Origin: Spirochaetia bacterium
Lineage (GTDB): Bacteria > Spirochaetota > UBA12135
Assembly: GCA_003497555.1 (NCBI GenBank)
Contig: DNNS01000026.1
Location: 943 to 15,674 of the forward strand
Direction of reading: 5' to 3'
Length of the DNA: 14,732 nt
The notes beneath the pieces were generated by a model. The model saw nothing but the letters and a program-made list of their open reading frames with translations, ran no database searches and had not been told where the DNA came from. A program made the translations under genes and the position numbers. Positions within the stretch are counted from its first letter, which is position 1. The number at the start of each line of letters is the position of its first letter. Shown piece by piece: positions 6,045 through 14,313 of the stretch.

Positions 6045-6213
6045 ATTATCATAGCCCTGGACACCCGTAGTAATGAAAACAAGGTTACAAGAAGCGCTAC
6101 AAGATCTACCGGCTGACAGCCGGAAACACCCATGGGAGCACGCGCCGGGTCCGCGCCTTGACTTTTCAAAACATGGCATTTGGTATTCAAATTACCTGAT
6201 TTGCCAGTTCAGG
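6045..6213. other. GC-rich palindromic spacer upstream of the dehydratase fusion
   Basis: This block is visibly richer in G and C than its surroundings. It contains a perfect hairpin CCGGCTGACAGCCGG (6109-6123), the palindrome CCCATGGG (6129-6136), a GCGCCGGGTCCGCGC segment (6141-6155) and further downstream CCTGA/TCAGG arms (6195-6199, 6209-6213). One minus-strand frame stays open for 79 codons but lacks a ribosome-binding site and overlaps the TetR gene, so I do not call it. The block may be an intergenic repeat, a remnant of inserted DNA or a structured leader. A possible promoter (TTGACT at 6158-6163, extended TGgTATTCA at 6181-6189) is weak. Confidence 0.4.
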
Positions 6214-6257
6214 CGATATTAAGTTTAAAAAAATTTTTTCACACGAGGTAATAATTT

Positions 6258-9200
6258 ATGCATAGCCTGGGAATAAATATCGGTTCTACCAGTATTAAAG
6301 CCGTCATGCTGGAAGGAGACGGCATAATCTGGCACGAAGCTGTTCCGCACGAAGGCGATTTTCCCGCTGTGTTAAAAAAAATATTAGCTGCGCACGAACT
6401 TCCCGCCGATTTAATGACTCTTGCTACCGGAACCGAAGGAAGATTCATGCTTTCGGTTAACAATGTTATTGAATCTTTATGCGTGGAAGAAGCCCTTTTC
6501 AGTCTTGATTTAAAACCGGATGCGGTTGTATCGTTGGGCGGCGAAGATCTGGTGGTATATACCCTGGGGCAAAACGGCAAAATTGTAAATACTTTTTCCG
6601 GAAATAAATGCGCTTCCGGTACCGGAGAATTTTTTAAGCAGCAGCTCGGGCGCATGAACATGGATTTTTCCGCAATTTCTTCGCTTGGTTCTGCCTGTGT
6701 GCACCGGCTTTCCTGCCGCTGTTCGGTTTTTATGAAAAGCGACTGTACGCACAAACTTAACAAGGGCGAAGCAACAAAGGAAGATATCGTGCTATCCCTG
6801 TCAGATGTCATGGCTACCAAGGTTGCTGATTTTTTAAAGCGCGGACGGATCAGTAAAGGCAGAATTGTACTTACCGGCGGAGTTACACTTAACCCCTATA
6901 TCAGAAAATTTATTAACGAGCGCCTGCCCCTAGCAGAAATTATTATTCCCGAACAGGCTGCCTGGTTTGAAGCTTTCGGTGCTGCGCATCTTGCTGTTCG
7001 CTACGGCAGTATATTGCCGTCTGCAGGGAAATTATTTCATGCCGAACGCATTACTTATGAACGCTATGCGCCTTTTATCAAAGCACAGGGCAGGGTTAAA
7101 AGAGTACTCCCGGTACGGGGAAAAGCACGTCCAGGCGGAGAATATTTACTGGGAGTGGATGGAGGTTCCACCACGACCAAAGCCTGTCTGATCGATATTG
7201 ATACCCGCGAAATAGTAGCCTGTCATTACGGACGTACCCATGGCGACCCGGTAGCAGCGCTAAAACACTGTCTGGTGGAAATCCGTAAACAGATGCATGA
7301 TACTGCAGGCGAGGGAAATTTTAATATAGCCATGGCCTCGGTCACCGGTTCTTCCCGTGAAATTTTGGGAGTATTTCTGGAAACACCTGCTGTTTATAAC
7401 GAAATTATTGCCCATTCCAGAGGAGCGGCTTTTTTCTGTCCGGAAATTGATACTATTTTTGAAATCGGCGGACAGGATGCCAAATACGTACTCCTGAAAA
7501 ACGGGGTTCCTATTGATTATGCCATGAATGAAGCCTGTTCTGCAGGTACGGGTTCTTTTCTTGAAGAATCAGCCCAGGGAGATCTTAATATCAAAAGCGC
7601 TCCCGAAATCGGTCCAATAGCCCTGCAGGCAAAAGCCCCGCTTAAATTCGGAGAGCATTGTTCGGCTTTTATTAATTCCGACATCAGAAAAGCTGTGCAG
7701 CAGGGAGCATCGCGTGAAGATATAACAGCCGGAATTATTGCCAGTGTTGTAGCCAATTATCTTAACCGGGTAGTGGGAAACCGCACCATAGGAAACTCCA
7801 TTGTGCTGCAGGGCGGCGTTGCCAAAAATGAGGCGGTTCCCCTGGCCTTTGCCATGCTGCTTGAAAAAGATATAACAGTTCCGCCTGACCCTGAACTGCT
7901 TGGCTGTTTCGGAGTAGCTCTTCTGGCCCTGGAAAAACTGGCAAGCGGAGATTTGGAAAAAACCCGGTATCAGATTGCTGAAATTTTAAACCGTGAAATC
8001 GCGAGTGAAAAGGAATTTACCTGTAAGGCCTGCAGCAATTTCTGTCCGATCCGTGTTCTTAAGGTAAATAACCATCCGTATATGTTCGGAGGGCGCTGTA
8101 ATAAATACGCCAATCTGCGCCGTAAAACCCAGTTCAGCGAAGAAACCGTGCATGATTTTATTGCTGATCGTCTTGATCTGCTGTTCGTAAAGCATTGTCC
8201 CAATCCGGCTGAAATAAAAAAACAGCATGCCTTCCGCGTGGGAATTCCAAGAGCCTTTTCCGTGCATACACTCATGCCTTTTTATTCCTGGTTTTTTCAT
8301 GAACTGGGCATAGAAACTTTCCTGACAAAAAACATTTCCCGCGAAGGAACAGCGCGTATGGAAAGCGCATATTGTTTTCCGTCTGAAATTGCCCACGGCG
8401 CCGTGCAGGATGCAATTGATCATCAGGCGGATTATATATTTGTACCGCATTTTAAAGATATGCCGAGTTATGAAAAAAATGTACATGCCAATTTCTGCCC
8501 CATTACCCAGGCTTTTCCCTATTACATCAGGCAGGCTTTTCCTGAAATTCCGCAGGAAAAATTCCTGACTCCGGTTGTCTCGTTCAAATTCGGCGTGATC
8601 AAGGCGCGGGAAGCTTTTATACAAATGGGAACCGGTCTGGGAATTGCAGAATCTGAAACCGACCGGGCATTTGATACGGCGATGAAAAAGCAGGAAGAAT
8701 ATCTAGCCGCGTATAAAAAACTGGGAATTACAGCCCTGGAGCATGCGCGAAAATCAGGCAAACCGGCAATTGCCGTATTAGGTCGCCCCTATAATGCGTT
8801 TACGCCGGAAGCCAACATGGGCATTCCCAGAAAATTTACCACGCGCGGATTTTCTGTACTGCCTTTTGATATTCTGCCTTTTGAAAATGAAGTTATTTTT
8901 CCCAATATGTACTGGTATTACGGACAGCAGGATATGAAAGCTGCGGTTTATATTAAAAATGAAAAAAATATTTTTTGTACATACATTACCAATTTTTCCT
9001 GCGCCCCTGATTCTTTTATGCTCCATTATGTACGCTGGATCATGGGTTCCAGGCCGTTTTTAATTCTGGAGTTTGATTCGCATTCGGCTGACGCCGGTAT
9101 AGATACGCGCGTTGAAGCCTTTCTTGATATTATTGAAGGCTACCGGAAAAAGGTCATTCCGGCAGCAGAAGAAAAATACGATAACGGTCTGCTTTTTAAT

Positions 9201-10526
9201 GCTGGTAATGACGGAATGTTTATTAATAATATTCATACCGGAGAATCCATACCGGTTAAAAATAATCCGCGGGTAAAAATGCTTTTAGCCAGTATGGGGC
9301 GGCTTACTACCGAATTTGTAGCTGCGGTTTTCCGCGGTTCGGGCGTAGCTGGAGTCCCCCTGCCGGTACCCGATATTCATACCCTGCAGCGGGCGCGCGA
9401 TTATGCATCAGGCAAGGAATGCGTACCGTCTCTGCTGGTGCTGGGAGGAGCTCTGCAGTTTTTTGCTTCCGAACAATACCGCAAAGACGAAATTTATCTT
9501 TTATTTGTGCCTATTACTACCGGCCCCTGCCGTACCGGACAATATTTTGTATATTATGAAAATCTTTTTCGCGACCTCAGGCTGGAAAACGTGGTCCTGC
9601 TTATTTTAAGCTCAGATAATTCCTACAGTGAAGTTGGTCCGAATTTCAGCAAAAATATCTGGTGGTCAATGGCTGCTGCCGATTACATGAAAGACATTGA
9701 AATCAGTCTGCGCACCTGCGCCCGGGATTCGGTTTCGGCGCTCAAACGATTTGATGAAATCTGGAAAGGAGTACTCTCGGCTCTAGAAAAAGACGCTTCA
9801 TCCATAACTCCGGTACTGAAAAAAGCCGGATGGGAAATAGCAAAAATACCGCTTGCCCGCAAACCAGATATATGCCCCAAAGTGCTGGTGGTGGGAGAAA
9901 TTTACGTGCGGCGCGATGATTTTACGGTTGATGAAATTATCAGTAATCTGGCGCGTAAAGGCATAATTGCAAAAATTTCCGGTGTGGCCGAATGGATATA
10001 TTATTGTGATTTTGTGAGAGAATTTACTATCAAAAAAAAGCTGTCGATACTGCCCTGGTATAAAAAATTTTTTTCGCCGGTAATGAAAGATTTACTGGTT
10101 TTTAAAATTGAGCAGTGGTATAAGCATTATGCCGACAGAAAAATAAAAAACTCCCTGCGGTCTACCGGGCTTATTCCCTCAGCGCCCCATGATATGCATA
10201 AAATCATGCACGATGCCTACAGCTATTATGTTACATCCGAGATGCATTCGGAAATCAGCATATCAAGCGGAGCAGCCTGGAATGCCATGCATGAAGGCTA
10301 CAGCGGCGTGATAAATATTTCGCCCTTTGCCTGCCTGATTGGACGGGTAATTGAGGGCATTATAACTCCGCATTTCCGTAAACACGGTTATCCGGTGCTG
10401 TCTGTAGAAATTGACGGCAACAGCCTTCCCCCTGCAGCCTTAAACAAGCTGGATATTTTTATGATGAATGCCATGCGTCTGCACGGGAAAAGCGACACCA
10501 GAGCATTTATTGAAAAACCGAAGTGA
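6258..10526 (+). CDS. Fused acyl-CoA dehydratase activase / 2-hydroxyacyl-CoA dehydratase-like iron-sulfur protein
   Basis: The protein has 1422 residues and starts at ATG 6258 after GAGG. Two BcrAD/BadFG/HgdC-type ATPase modules lie in tandem. Module 1 (3-250) has GINIGSTSIKAV, C118 in NKCASGTGEFF and C155 in RCSVF. Module 2 (295-560) has GVDGGSTTTKA, C427 in ACSAGTGSFLEE, and C468. In HgdC the equivalent cysteines hold a [4Fe-4S] cluster at the dimer interface. A knuckle with C589, C592, C596 and C614 follows. Residues about 660-940 resemble DUF2229/HgdB-like modules (VGIPRAFSVHTLMPFY; C706 in YCFPSEIAHG; C747; LGRPYN; C907, C915). About 1005-1420 looks like a further HgdB-type half, with C1055, C1091 and C1359. 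Such fusions couple ATP hydrolysis to low-potential electron transfer onto a dehydratase or double-cubane cluster protein. The substrate is unknown. The length matches the roughly 1400-residue fused family. No partner gene or CoA-transferase lies beside it; a TetR gene precedes it. Confidence 0.85.
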   Translation: MHSLGINIGSTSIKAVMLEGDGIIWHEAVPHEGDFPAVLKKILAAHELPADLMTLATGTEGRFMLSVNNVIESLCVEEALFSLDLKPDAVVSLGGEDLVVYTLGQNGKIVNTFSGNKCASGTGEFFKQQLGRMNMDFSAISSLGSACVHRLSCRCSVFMKSDCTHKLNKGEATKEDIVLSLSDVMATKVADFLKRGRISKGRIVLTGGVTLNPYIRKFINERLPLAEIIIPEQAAWFEAFGAAHLAVRYGSILPSAGKLFHAERITYERYAPFIKAQGRVKRVLPVRGKARPGGEYLLGVDGGSTTTKACLIDIDTREIVACHYGRTHGDPVAALKHCLVEIRKQMHDTAGEGNFNIAMASVTGSSREILGVFLETPAVYNEIIAHSRGAAFFCPEIDTIFEIGGQDAKYVLLKNGVPIDYAMNEACSAGTGSFLEESAQGDLNIKSAPEIGPIALQAKAPLKFGEHCSAFINSDIRKAVQQGASREDITAGIIASVVANYLNRVVGNRTIGNSIVLQGGVAKNEAVPLAFAMLLEKDITVPPDPELLGCFGVALLALEKLASGDLEKTRYQIAEILNREIASEKEFTCKACSNFCPIRVLKVNNHPYMFGGRCNKYANLRRKTQFSEETVHDFIADRLDLLFVKHCPNPAEIKKQHAFRVGIPRAFSVHTLMPFYSWFFHELGIETFLTKNISREGTARMESAYCFPSEIAHGAVQDAIDHQADYIFVPHFKDMPSYEKNVHANFCPITQAFPYYIRQAFPEIPQEKFLTPVVSFKFGVIKAREAFIQMGTGLGIAESETDRAFDTAMKKQEEYLAAYKKLGITALEHARKSGKPAIAVLGRPYNAFTPEANMGIPRKFTTRGFSVLPFDILPFENEVIFPNMYWYYGQQDMKAAVYIKNEKNIFCTYITNFSCAPDSFMLHYVRWIMGSRPFLILEFDSHSADAGIDTRVEAFLDIIEGYRKKVIPAAEEKYDNGLLFNAGNDGMFINNIHTGESIPVKNNPRVKMLLASMGRLTTEFVAAVFRGSGVAGVPLPVPDIHTLQRARDYASGKECVPSLLVLGGALQFFASEQYRKDEIYLLFVPITTGPCRTGQYFVYYENLFRDLRLENVVLLILSSDNSYSEVGPNFSKNIWWSMAAADYMKDIEISLRTCARDSVSALKRFDEIWKGVLSALEKDASSITPVLKKAGWEIAKIPLARKPDICPKVLVVGEIYVRRDDFTVDEIISNLARKGIIAKISGVAEWIYYCDFVREFTIKKKLSILPWYKKFFSPVMKDLLVFKIEQWYKHYADRKIKNSLRSTGLIPSAPHDMHKIMHDAYSYYVTSEMHSEISISSGAAWNAMHEGYSGVINISPFACLIGRVIEGIITPHFRKHGYPVLSVEIDGNSLPPAALNKLDIFMMNAMRLHGKSDTRAFIEKPK

Positions 10527-10558
10527 TTAATTGTCCGCTGTTGTTTTTTAACGGCCGC

Positions 10559-10813
10559 TTATCTGGTTTTTTCTTTAAAAACAACGTTTTTAATAAAAGT
10601 GCCCTTCCCCTGAATTTTTATTATTAAATCTTCTTTTATCAGCATTTTTTGCGCTTCGCGTATCGTACTGATGCTGGCGCCAAATTCATTTTTTTATTTA
10701 TTTTCAGTCGGCAAGATGTTATTCTGATATTTTTTATAAAGTATATTATTTTTAATCGTCTGATAAATATGATATGTACGCGGGGATTTTGATGCAAAAT
10801 TCATTTTTTTCAT
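10559..10813 (-). pseudogene. Decayed GntR-family regulator (winged-helix remnant with in-frame stop)
   Basis: Reading leftward from ATG 10813-10811, the frame gives MKKMNFASKSPRTYHIYQTI..., then LPTENK, a TAA stop at codon 40 (10696-10694), and continues KNEFGASISTIREAQKMLI and IIKIQGKGTFIKN to a second stop at codon 85. Aligned with the GntR pattern (PSENELAKEFGVS...TVREAL..L...GLI....GKGTFV), the TAA falls where leucine is usual, so a single TTA-to-TAA change explains it. No ligand-binding domain follows, so the gene is both interrupted and truncated. A TATAAT-like box (10827-10822) lies close upstream of the ATG. The remnant marks the border between the dehydratase gene and the polysaccharide locus. 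Confidence 0.8.
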
Positions 10814-11015
10814 ATATAAATATTATAATATATATCGTATGATTTCGCTAGTTTAAATGCTCCTTAAAAAGTCACAGTTTTTTGCAGCGTTCGCCTCATT
10901 ATAAAAATCAAATTTAAAACTGTCTGCGCTATGGCAAGAGGTATGTCGTCTGATATTTTTAGAATTTATAATAAGCATGATCAAATACCAACGGGATAGA
11001 TTTTTGTATATATGG
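10814..11015. other. AT-rich spacer before the polysaccharide locus
   Basis: Very AT-rich sequence with TA-dinucleotide runs around 10811-10836 and no credible gene. A minus-strand frame at 10853-11104 has no family signature or ribosome-binding site and overlaps the start of the next gene. Confidence 0.45.
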
Positions 11016-11021
11016 TATAAT
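11011..11021 (+). promoter_or_regulatory. Extended -10 promoter of the polysaccharide operon
   Basis: TGGTATAAT (11013-11021) is an extended -10 element (TGnTATAAT). No convincing -35 box exists at the usual distance, which is normal for extended -10 promoters. The leader to the ATG at 11069 would be about 40 bases. Confidence 0.55.
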
Positions 11022-11068
11022 TTATAAAAAAAATGAATATTATATCTGAATAAAGATTGGATTAAAAA

Positions 11069-12013
11069 ATGAAAAAGCATGAAAAAATATTTATCGCCGG
11101 GCATAAGGGCATGGCCGGAAGCGCCATATTACGCTTGCTGGAGAAAGAGGGATACGATAATTTAATCTTAGCGGATAAACAAACACTCGATTTGCGGCAT
11201 TTTGACAGTGTAAATGCCTTTTATGAAAATCATAAACCTGATTATATTATTATGGCAGCAGCTAAAGTCGGCGGAATAAAAATAAACTCCGAACAGCCGG
11301 CCGTATTTCTTTATGATAATTTGGCAATACAAAATAATCTGATTCATTGCGCCTATCTTCACAAAGTTAAAAAAGTCTGTTTTCTGGGCAGTTCCTGCAT
11401 TTATCCGCGGGAATGCAAACAGCCTATGAAAGAGGAATATCTGCTTACCGGCCCGCTTGAGCCTACCAATGAGGGGTACGCTATTGCTAAAATTGCCGGC
11501 CTGAAACTGGCAGAATATTATTATCGCCAATACGGGCTGTGCTGTATTTCCCTTATGCCCTGTAATCTTTACGGGCCGAATGACAGTTTCGATCTTGATA
11601 AATCGCATGTACTTTCTGCCCTGGTGCGCCGTTTCAGCGATGCCCATGATGAAAAAAAACAAGAGATTACCCTGTGGGGCACCGGCGCGGCGCGGCGGGA
11701 ATTTATGCATGTGGATGATATGGCCAGAGCAGTTCTCTTTTTTTTGCTTAATTATAACGCCCCATCTTTTATAAACGTAGGTACTGGCACTGATGTTTCG
11801 ATTAAAGAACTGGCTGAATTAATTGCCGTTAAAACAGGGTATCAGGGAAAAATACTATGGGACACTTCCAAGCCCGACGGCATGATGCGAAAGCGCCTTG
11901 ATGTAAGCAGAATGATACAATCCGGTTTTAGTACGCATATTTCTCTTAATGAAGGAATTAATCAAATGCTTGATATTTATAAAAAAATAAAATTTTCCGG
12001 AGAAAACTCATGA
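11069..12013 (+). CDS. GDP-L-fucose synthase / GDP-colitose synthase-type SDR epimerase-reductase
   Basis: The protein has 314 residues, the usual length for Fcl/WcaG. It converts a GDP-4-keto-6-deoxymannose-type substrate by 3,5- or 5-epimerisation and NADPH-dependent 4-reduction in the cytoplasm. The Rossmann motif GHKGMAGSA spans 11-19. The catalytic residues align with the known Fcl set shifted by one: S108 and C110 in LGSSCIYP, Y137 and K141 in GYAIAKIAG, and H180 in DKSHV. MAAAKVGGI, LEPTNEGYA and NLYGPNDSF are also typical. It overlaps the next gene by ATGA, so the two are translationally coupled. Because that neighbour looks like a ColD-type 3-dehydratase, this enzyme may be the ColC-type GDP-colitose synthase rather than true fucose synthase; sequence alone does not separate the two. 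No gmd gene for the first step is in the window. Confidence 0.88.
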   Translation: MKKHEKIFIAGHKGMAGSAILRLLEKEGYDNLILADKQTLDLRHFDSVNAFYENHKPDYIIMAAAKVGGIKINSEQPAVFLYDNLAIQNNLIHCAYLHKVKKVCFLGSSCIYPRECKQPMKEEYLLTGPLEPTNEGYAIAKIAGLKLAEYYYRQYGLCCISLMPCNLYGPNDSFDLDKSHVLSALVRRFSDAHDEKKQEITLWGTGAARREFMHVDDMARAVLFFLLNYNAPSFINVGTGTDVSIKELAELIAVKTGYQGKILWDTSKPDGMMRKRLDVSRMIQSGFSTHISLNEGINQMLDIYKKIKFSGENS

Positions 12014-13185
12014 TACCGTTAATGAAAAATGCATTCATCGAAGAGTTCGAGACAAAAAAAGCGCTTTCCGAGTTTATTATGAAAGCGCCCAGACTCAGCA
12101 TGGATAGTCAATGTTTGGCATTTGAAAAAAAATTTGCAGCTTATCAGAAACGTAAGCACGCTGTGCTGTTTAACAGCGGCGGCAGCGCCAATCTGGCATT
12201 GCTGCAGTCTATGAAAAATTTGGGACATTTACATGATGGAGACATCACCGGTTTTTCAGCGCTTACCTGGTCAACCAACGTTATGCCGATAATTCAGATG
12301 TCTCTGCAGCCGGCGGCAATTGACTGTTCGCCTGAAACAATTAATATTACAGCGGAATTATTAAAAAAATTTATTGCTAAACATAAAATTAAATGTCTAT
12401 TTATTACCAATGCCCTGGGCTTTACCGGTGATTTGCCGGCAATCCGCGATATATGTTCTGCCGAAAAAATTCTGCTTTTGGAAGATAATTGCGAGTCACT
12501 CGGTACGGAACTTCCGGAAGGCAAAGCCGGAAACTTCAGCGCGGCATCCACTTTTTCTTTTTTTGTTGCTCATCACATGTCCACAATTGAGGGCGGTATG
12601 GTCTGCACTGATGATGATGAAATCGCTGAAATGCTGAAAATTGTCAGAGCTAACGGCTGGGACCGCAATTTAAGTTCAGACCAGCAGCATAAATGGCGCA
12701 AAAAATTTGCAATTAACAGTGAATTTCAGGGCAAATATACTTTTTATGATTTGGGGTTTAATTTCAGGCCTACAGAAATTACCGGTTTTTTGGGAATTTA
12801 TCAAATGCAATTTTTGGAAAAAAACATTGAAAAACGCGAAAAAAATTATCTTTATCTGGAATCTTTTGTAAAAAACAATCAAGATTTGCAAATGATTAAT
12901 CATGCGCACATTTCCCGGCTGTCTAATTTTTCTTTTCCGGTAATCTGCAAAACACCGGAGCTCAGACAAAAATATATTCTGCAGTTTTCCGGCGCCGGAG
13001 TAGAAATACGCCCCATGATTGCCGGCAATATGCAAAAACAGCCTTTCTACGAAAAATATCCGTATATAAAAAATGAACTGCCCGGTACAGAAAAAATAGA
13101 CAGCTGCGGATTTTATTTTGGCAATTACCCGGAACTCACTGAGACAGATTTGGAAGTGCTTTCCAGCTGTTTAAAGAAATATTGA
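12010..13185 (+). CDS. DegT-family PLP/PMP enzyme with His at the lysine site; ColD-like sugar 3-dehydratase
   Basis: The protein has 391 residues of the DegT/DnrJ/EryC1/StrS fold: NSGGSANLALLQS (55-67), TWSTNVMPIIQ (86-96), the cofactor-contacting LEDNCESLGTE (157-167) and NFRPTEITGFLG. At the position where aminotransferases carry the Schiff-base lysine (SF..xK...TGEGG), this protein has SFFVAHHMSTIEGG with H188. Histidine there is the hallmark of ColD (GDP-4-keto-6-deoxy-D-mannose 3-dehydratase) and of the E1/RfbH dehydrases. E1 also needs an iron-sulfur cysteine set that I do not see here. ColD is similar in length, about 390 residues. I therefore infer PMP-dependent C3 deoxygenation rather than amino transfer. 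It is coupled by ATGA to the Fcl/ColC-like gene and has GGAG at 11999-12002. An unusual aminotransferase homologue with no catalytic activity is the alternative. Confidence 0.75.
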   Translation: MIPLMKNAFIEEFETKKALSEFIMKAPRLSMDSQCLAFEKKFAAYQKRKHAVLFNSGGSANLALLQSMKNLGHLHDGDITGFSALTWSTNVMPIIQMSLQPAAIDCSPETINITAELLKKFIAKHKIKCLFITNALGFTGDLPAIRDICSAEKILLLEDNCESLGTELPEGKAGNFSAASTFSFFVAHHMSTIEGGMVCTDDDEIAEMLKIVRANGWDRNLSSDQQHKWRKKFAINSEFQGKYTFYDLGFNFRPTEITGFLGIYQMQFLEKNIEKREKNYLYLESFVKNNQDLQMINHAHISRLSNFSFPVICKTPELRQKYILQFSGAGVEIRPMIAGNMQKQPFYEKYPYIKNELPGTEKIDSCGFYFGNYPELTETDLEVLSSCLKKY

Positions 13186-13453
13186 TTATTTTCTGCTCCA
13201 AAAAGCATATGGCTGACGAATTTAGAGGGTATAATATAATATAGAATTATTCATGAAAAGATATTCCTCGCGAGATTTTATATATTCACAATTTGTTTTG
13301 GTGATCTTAACATTTTCCCATATTCCTGACCAGAAATTTTCAATGCGTTTTACTTATTGCCAACGATATTGTACAAAAATTAGAAAATTGTAAATTCGCG
13401 TTAAATTTATTATCATTATAAAATTGCAATAACTTTATAAGTGATTTAATTCA
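13186..13453. other. Spacer between sugar-nucleotide genes and ABC exporter
   Basis: AT-rich, with no clear terminator after the ColD-like gene. A 46-codon frame (ATG 13253 to TAA 13393) lacks a ribosome-binding site and was not called. The spacer holds a candidate promoter for the exporter genes, listed separately. Confidence 0.45.
13388..13416 (+). promoter_or_regulatory. Candidate promoter of the ABC exporter genes
   Basis: TTGTAA (13388-13393) and TATCAT (13411-13416) are 17 bases apart, a moderate sigma70 match. It would give a leader of about 30 bases before the permease ATG. The match is weaker than the other promoters in the window, so read-through from the upstream operon is also possible. 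Confidence 0.4.
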
Positions 13454-14311
13454 ATGAATGAAACTATCACAATTATTTATGAACCTAATCAAAGACATAA
13501 AATTGGCGTCTTTAAAATGATTGGTATTATGTTCACTAATATCTATCATTCAAAAGAACTGATCCTGCAGTTATTCATCCGCGATTTTTTTGCCATATAT
13601 AAAAAATCCTATTTCGGTATCGGATGGCTGGTCATTACTCCGCTAGTTGCTGTTATTTCTTGGGTATTTATGAATAAAACCGGCGTACTTAATCCAGGTG
13701 ATGTAGGCATTCCTTATCCGGCTTATGTCCTTTTAAGCACTTCAATATGGAATCTTTTCAAAGGCTATTATGTTTCTGCTACAGAAACACTCGGTGCCGG
13801 GGCCGGCTTTATTATGCAGGTAAAATACCCGCACGAAGTACTTTTAATAAAACAGACTGCGCAGCATTTGGCCGGTTTTTTTACAGGTTTTATTATAAAT
13901 ATTGCCGTATTGCTGTATTTTGATATAACACCTAGCTGGAAAATCATTTTTTTACCATTTATAAGCCTGCCTCTTTTTTTTTTGGGCGCAGGTCTGGGGC
14001 TAATTGTTTCGGTATTTAAAATAGTAGCAGAGGAAATTCAGAAAATACTAGATATTTTTTTAAATATTCTGATTTATCTTACACCGGTAATATACTCTCC
14101 AAACATTAATAATATTCTGCTGCAAAAGATTTTAAAATATAACCCTCTCACTTATTTAATAGGCGCCAGCAGAGATATAATTATTTACGGGCGGTTTGAA
14201 AATTACAAATTTGAATTTTTAATAGCAGCTCTTGTTTCTCTATCCGTTTTTTTATTTGCATGGAGAATTTTTTTTCTTACTGAAGAAAAAGTTATTGAAA
14301 AAATGATTTGA
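13454..14311 (+). CDS. wzm: ABC-2 polysaccharide export permease (Wzm-like)
   Basis: The protein has 285 residues, slightly above the usual 260, with six hydrophobic segments after a cytoplasmic N-terminal stretch of about 55 residues. It has the typical ABC-2 layout: an amphipathic lead-in LILQLFIRDFFAIYKKSYFG (36-55), the first helix WLVITPLVAVISWVFM (58-73), a conserved middle part around IMQVKYPHEVL, and the late signature KYNPLTYLIGASRDIIIYG. This subunit forms the inner-membrane channel that exports undecaprenyl-linked O-antigen, capsule or teichoic-type chains. The start at ATG 13454 has a weak AAGTGA ahead; ATG 13517 (MIGIMF) is an alternative. The ATPase gene begins 3 bases after the stop, so they form one unit with the sugar-nucleotide genes upstream. 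Confidence 0.85.
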   Translation: MNETITIIYEPNQRHKIGVFKMIGIMFTNIYHSKELILQLFIRDFFAIYKKSYFGIGWLVITPLVAVISWVFMNKTGVLNPGDVGIPYPAYVLLSTSIWNLFKGYYVSATETLGAGAGFIMQVKYPHEVLLIKQTAQHLAGFFTGFIINIAVLLYFDITPSWKIIFLPFISLPLFFLGAGLGLIVSVFKIVAEEIQKILDIFLNILIYLTPVIYSPNINNILLQKILKYNPLTYLIGASRDIIIYGRFENYKFEFLIAALVSLSVFLFAWRIFFLTEEKVIEKMI

Positions 14312-14313
14312 TT

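Noticed and set aside
5943..6179. Minus-strand frame of 78 codons across the GC-rich block
   Set aside because: It is cysteine- and arginine-rich in a way typical of GC-rich noncoding DNA, overlaps the 3' end of the TetR gene and lacks a ribosome-binding site.
6195..6213. CCTGA/TCAGG hairpin as a riboswitch in the dehydratase leader
   Set aside because: Only five pairs, and no pattern of a known riboswitch class was recognised.
6239..6820. 193-codon frame antisense to the start of the dehydratase fusion
   Set aside because: It is fully antisense to a strongly supported coding region with conserved motifs, so it is a shadow.
10575..10593. Perfect inverted repeat TTAAAAAC-AAC-GTTTTTAA after the dehydratase gene as a terminator
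   Set aside because: The stem is almost all A-T with one G-C pair and no T-run after it; it lies inside the GntR remnant and is likely chance.
10853..11104. 83-codon minus-strand frame before the Fcl-like gene
   Set aside because: Composition follows AT-rich noncoding DNA, it overlaps the start of a well-supported gene and has no signature.
13240..13375. Minus-strand frame with a RIENFWS-like phrase reminiscent of a transposase remnant
   Set aside because: The resemblance is a few residues only, with no catalytic motif, terminal repeat or flanking support.
13253..13393. 46-codon plus-strand frame between the ColD-like gene and the permease
   Set aside because: No ribosome-binding site and no recognisable motif; it overlaps the candidate exporter promoter.
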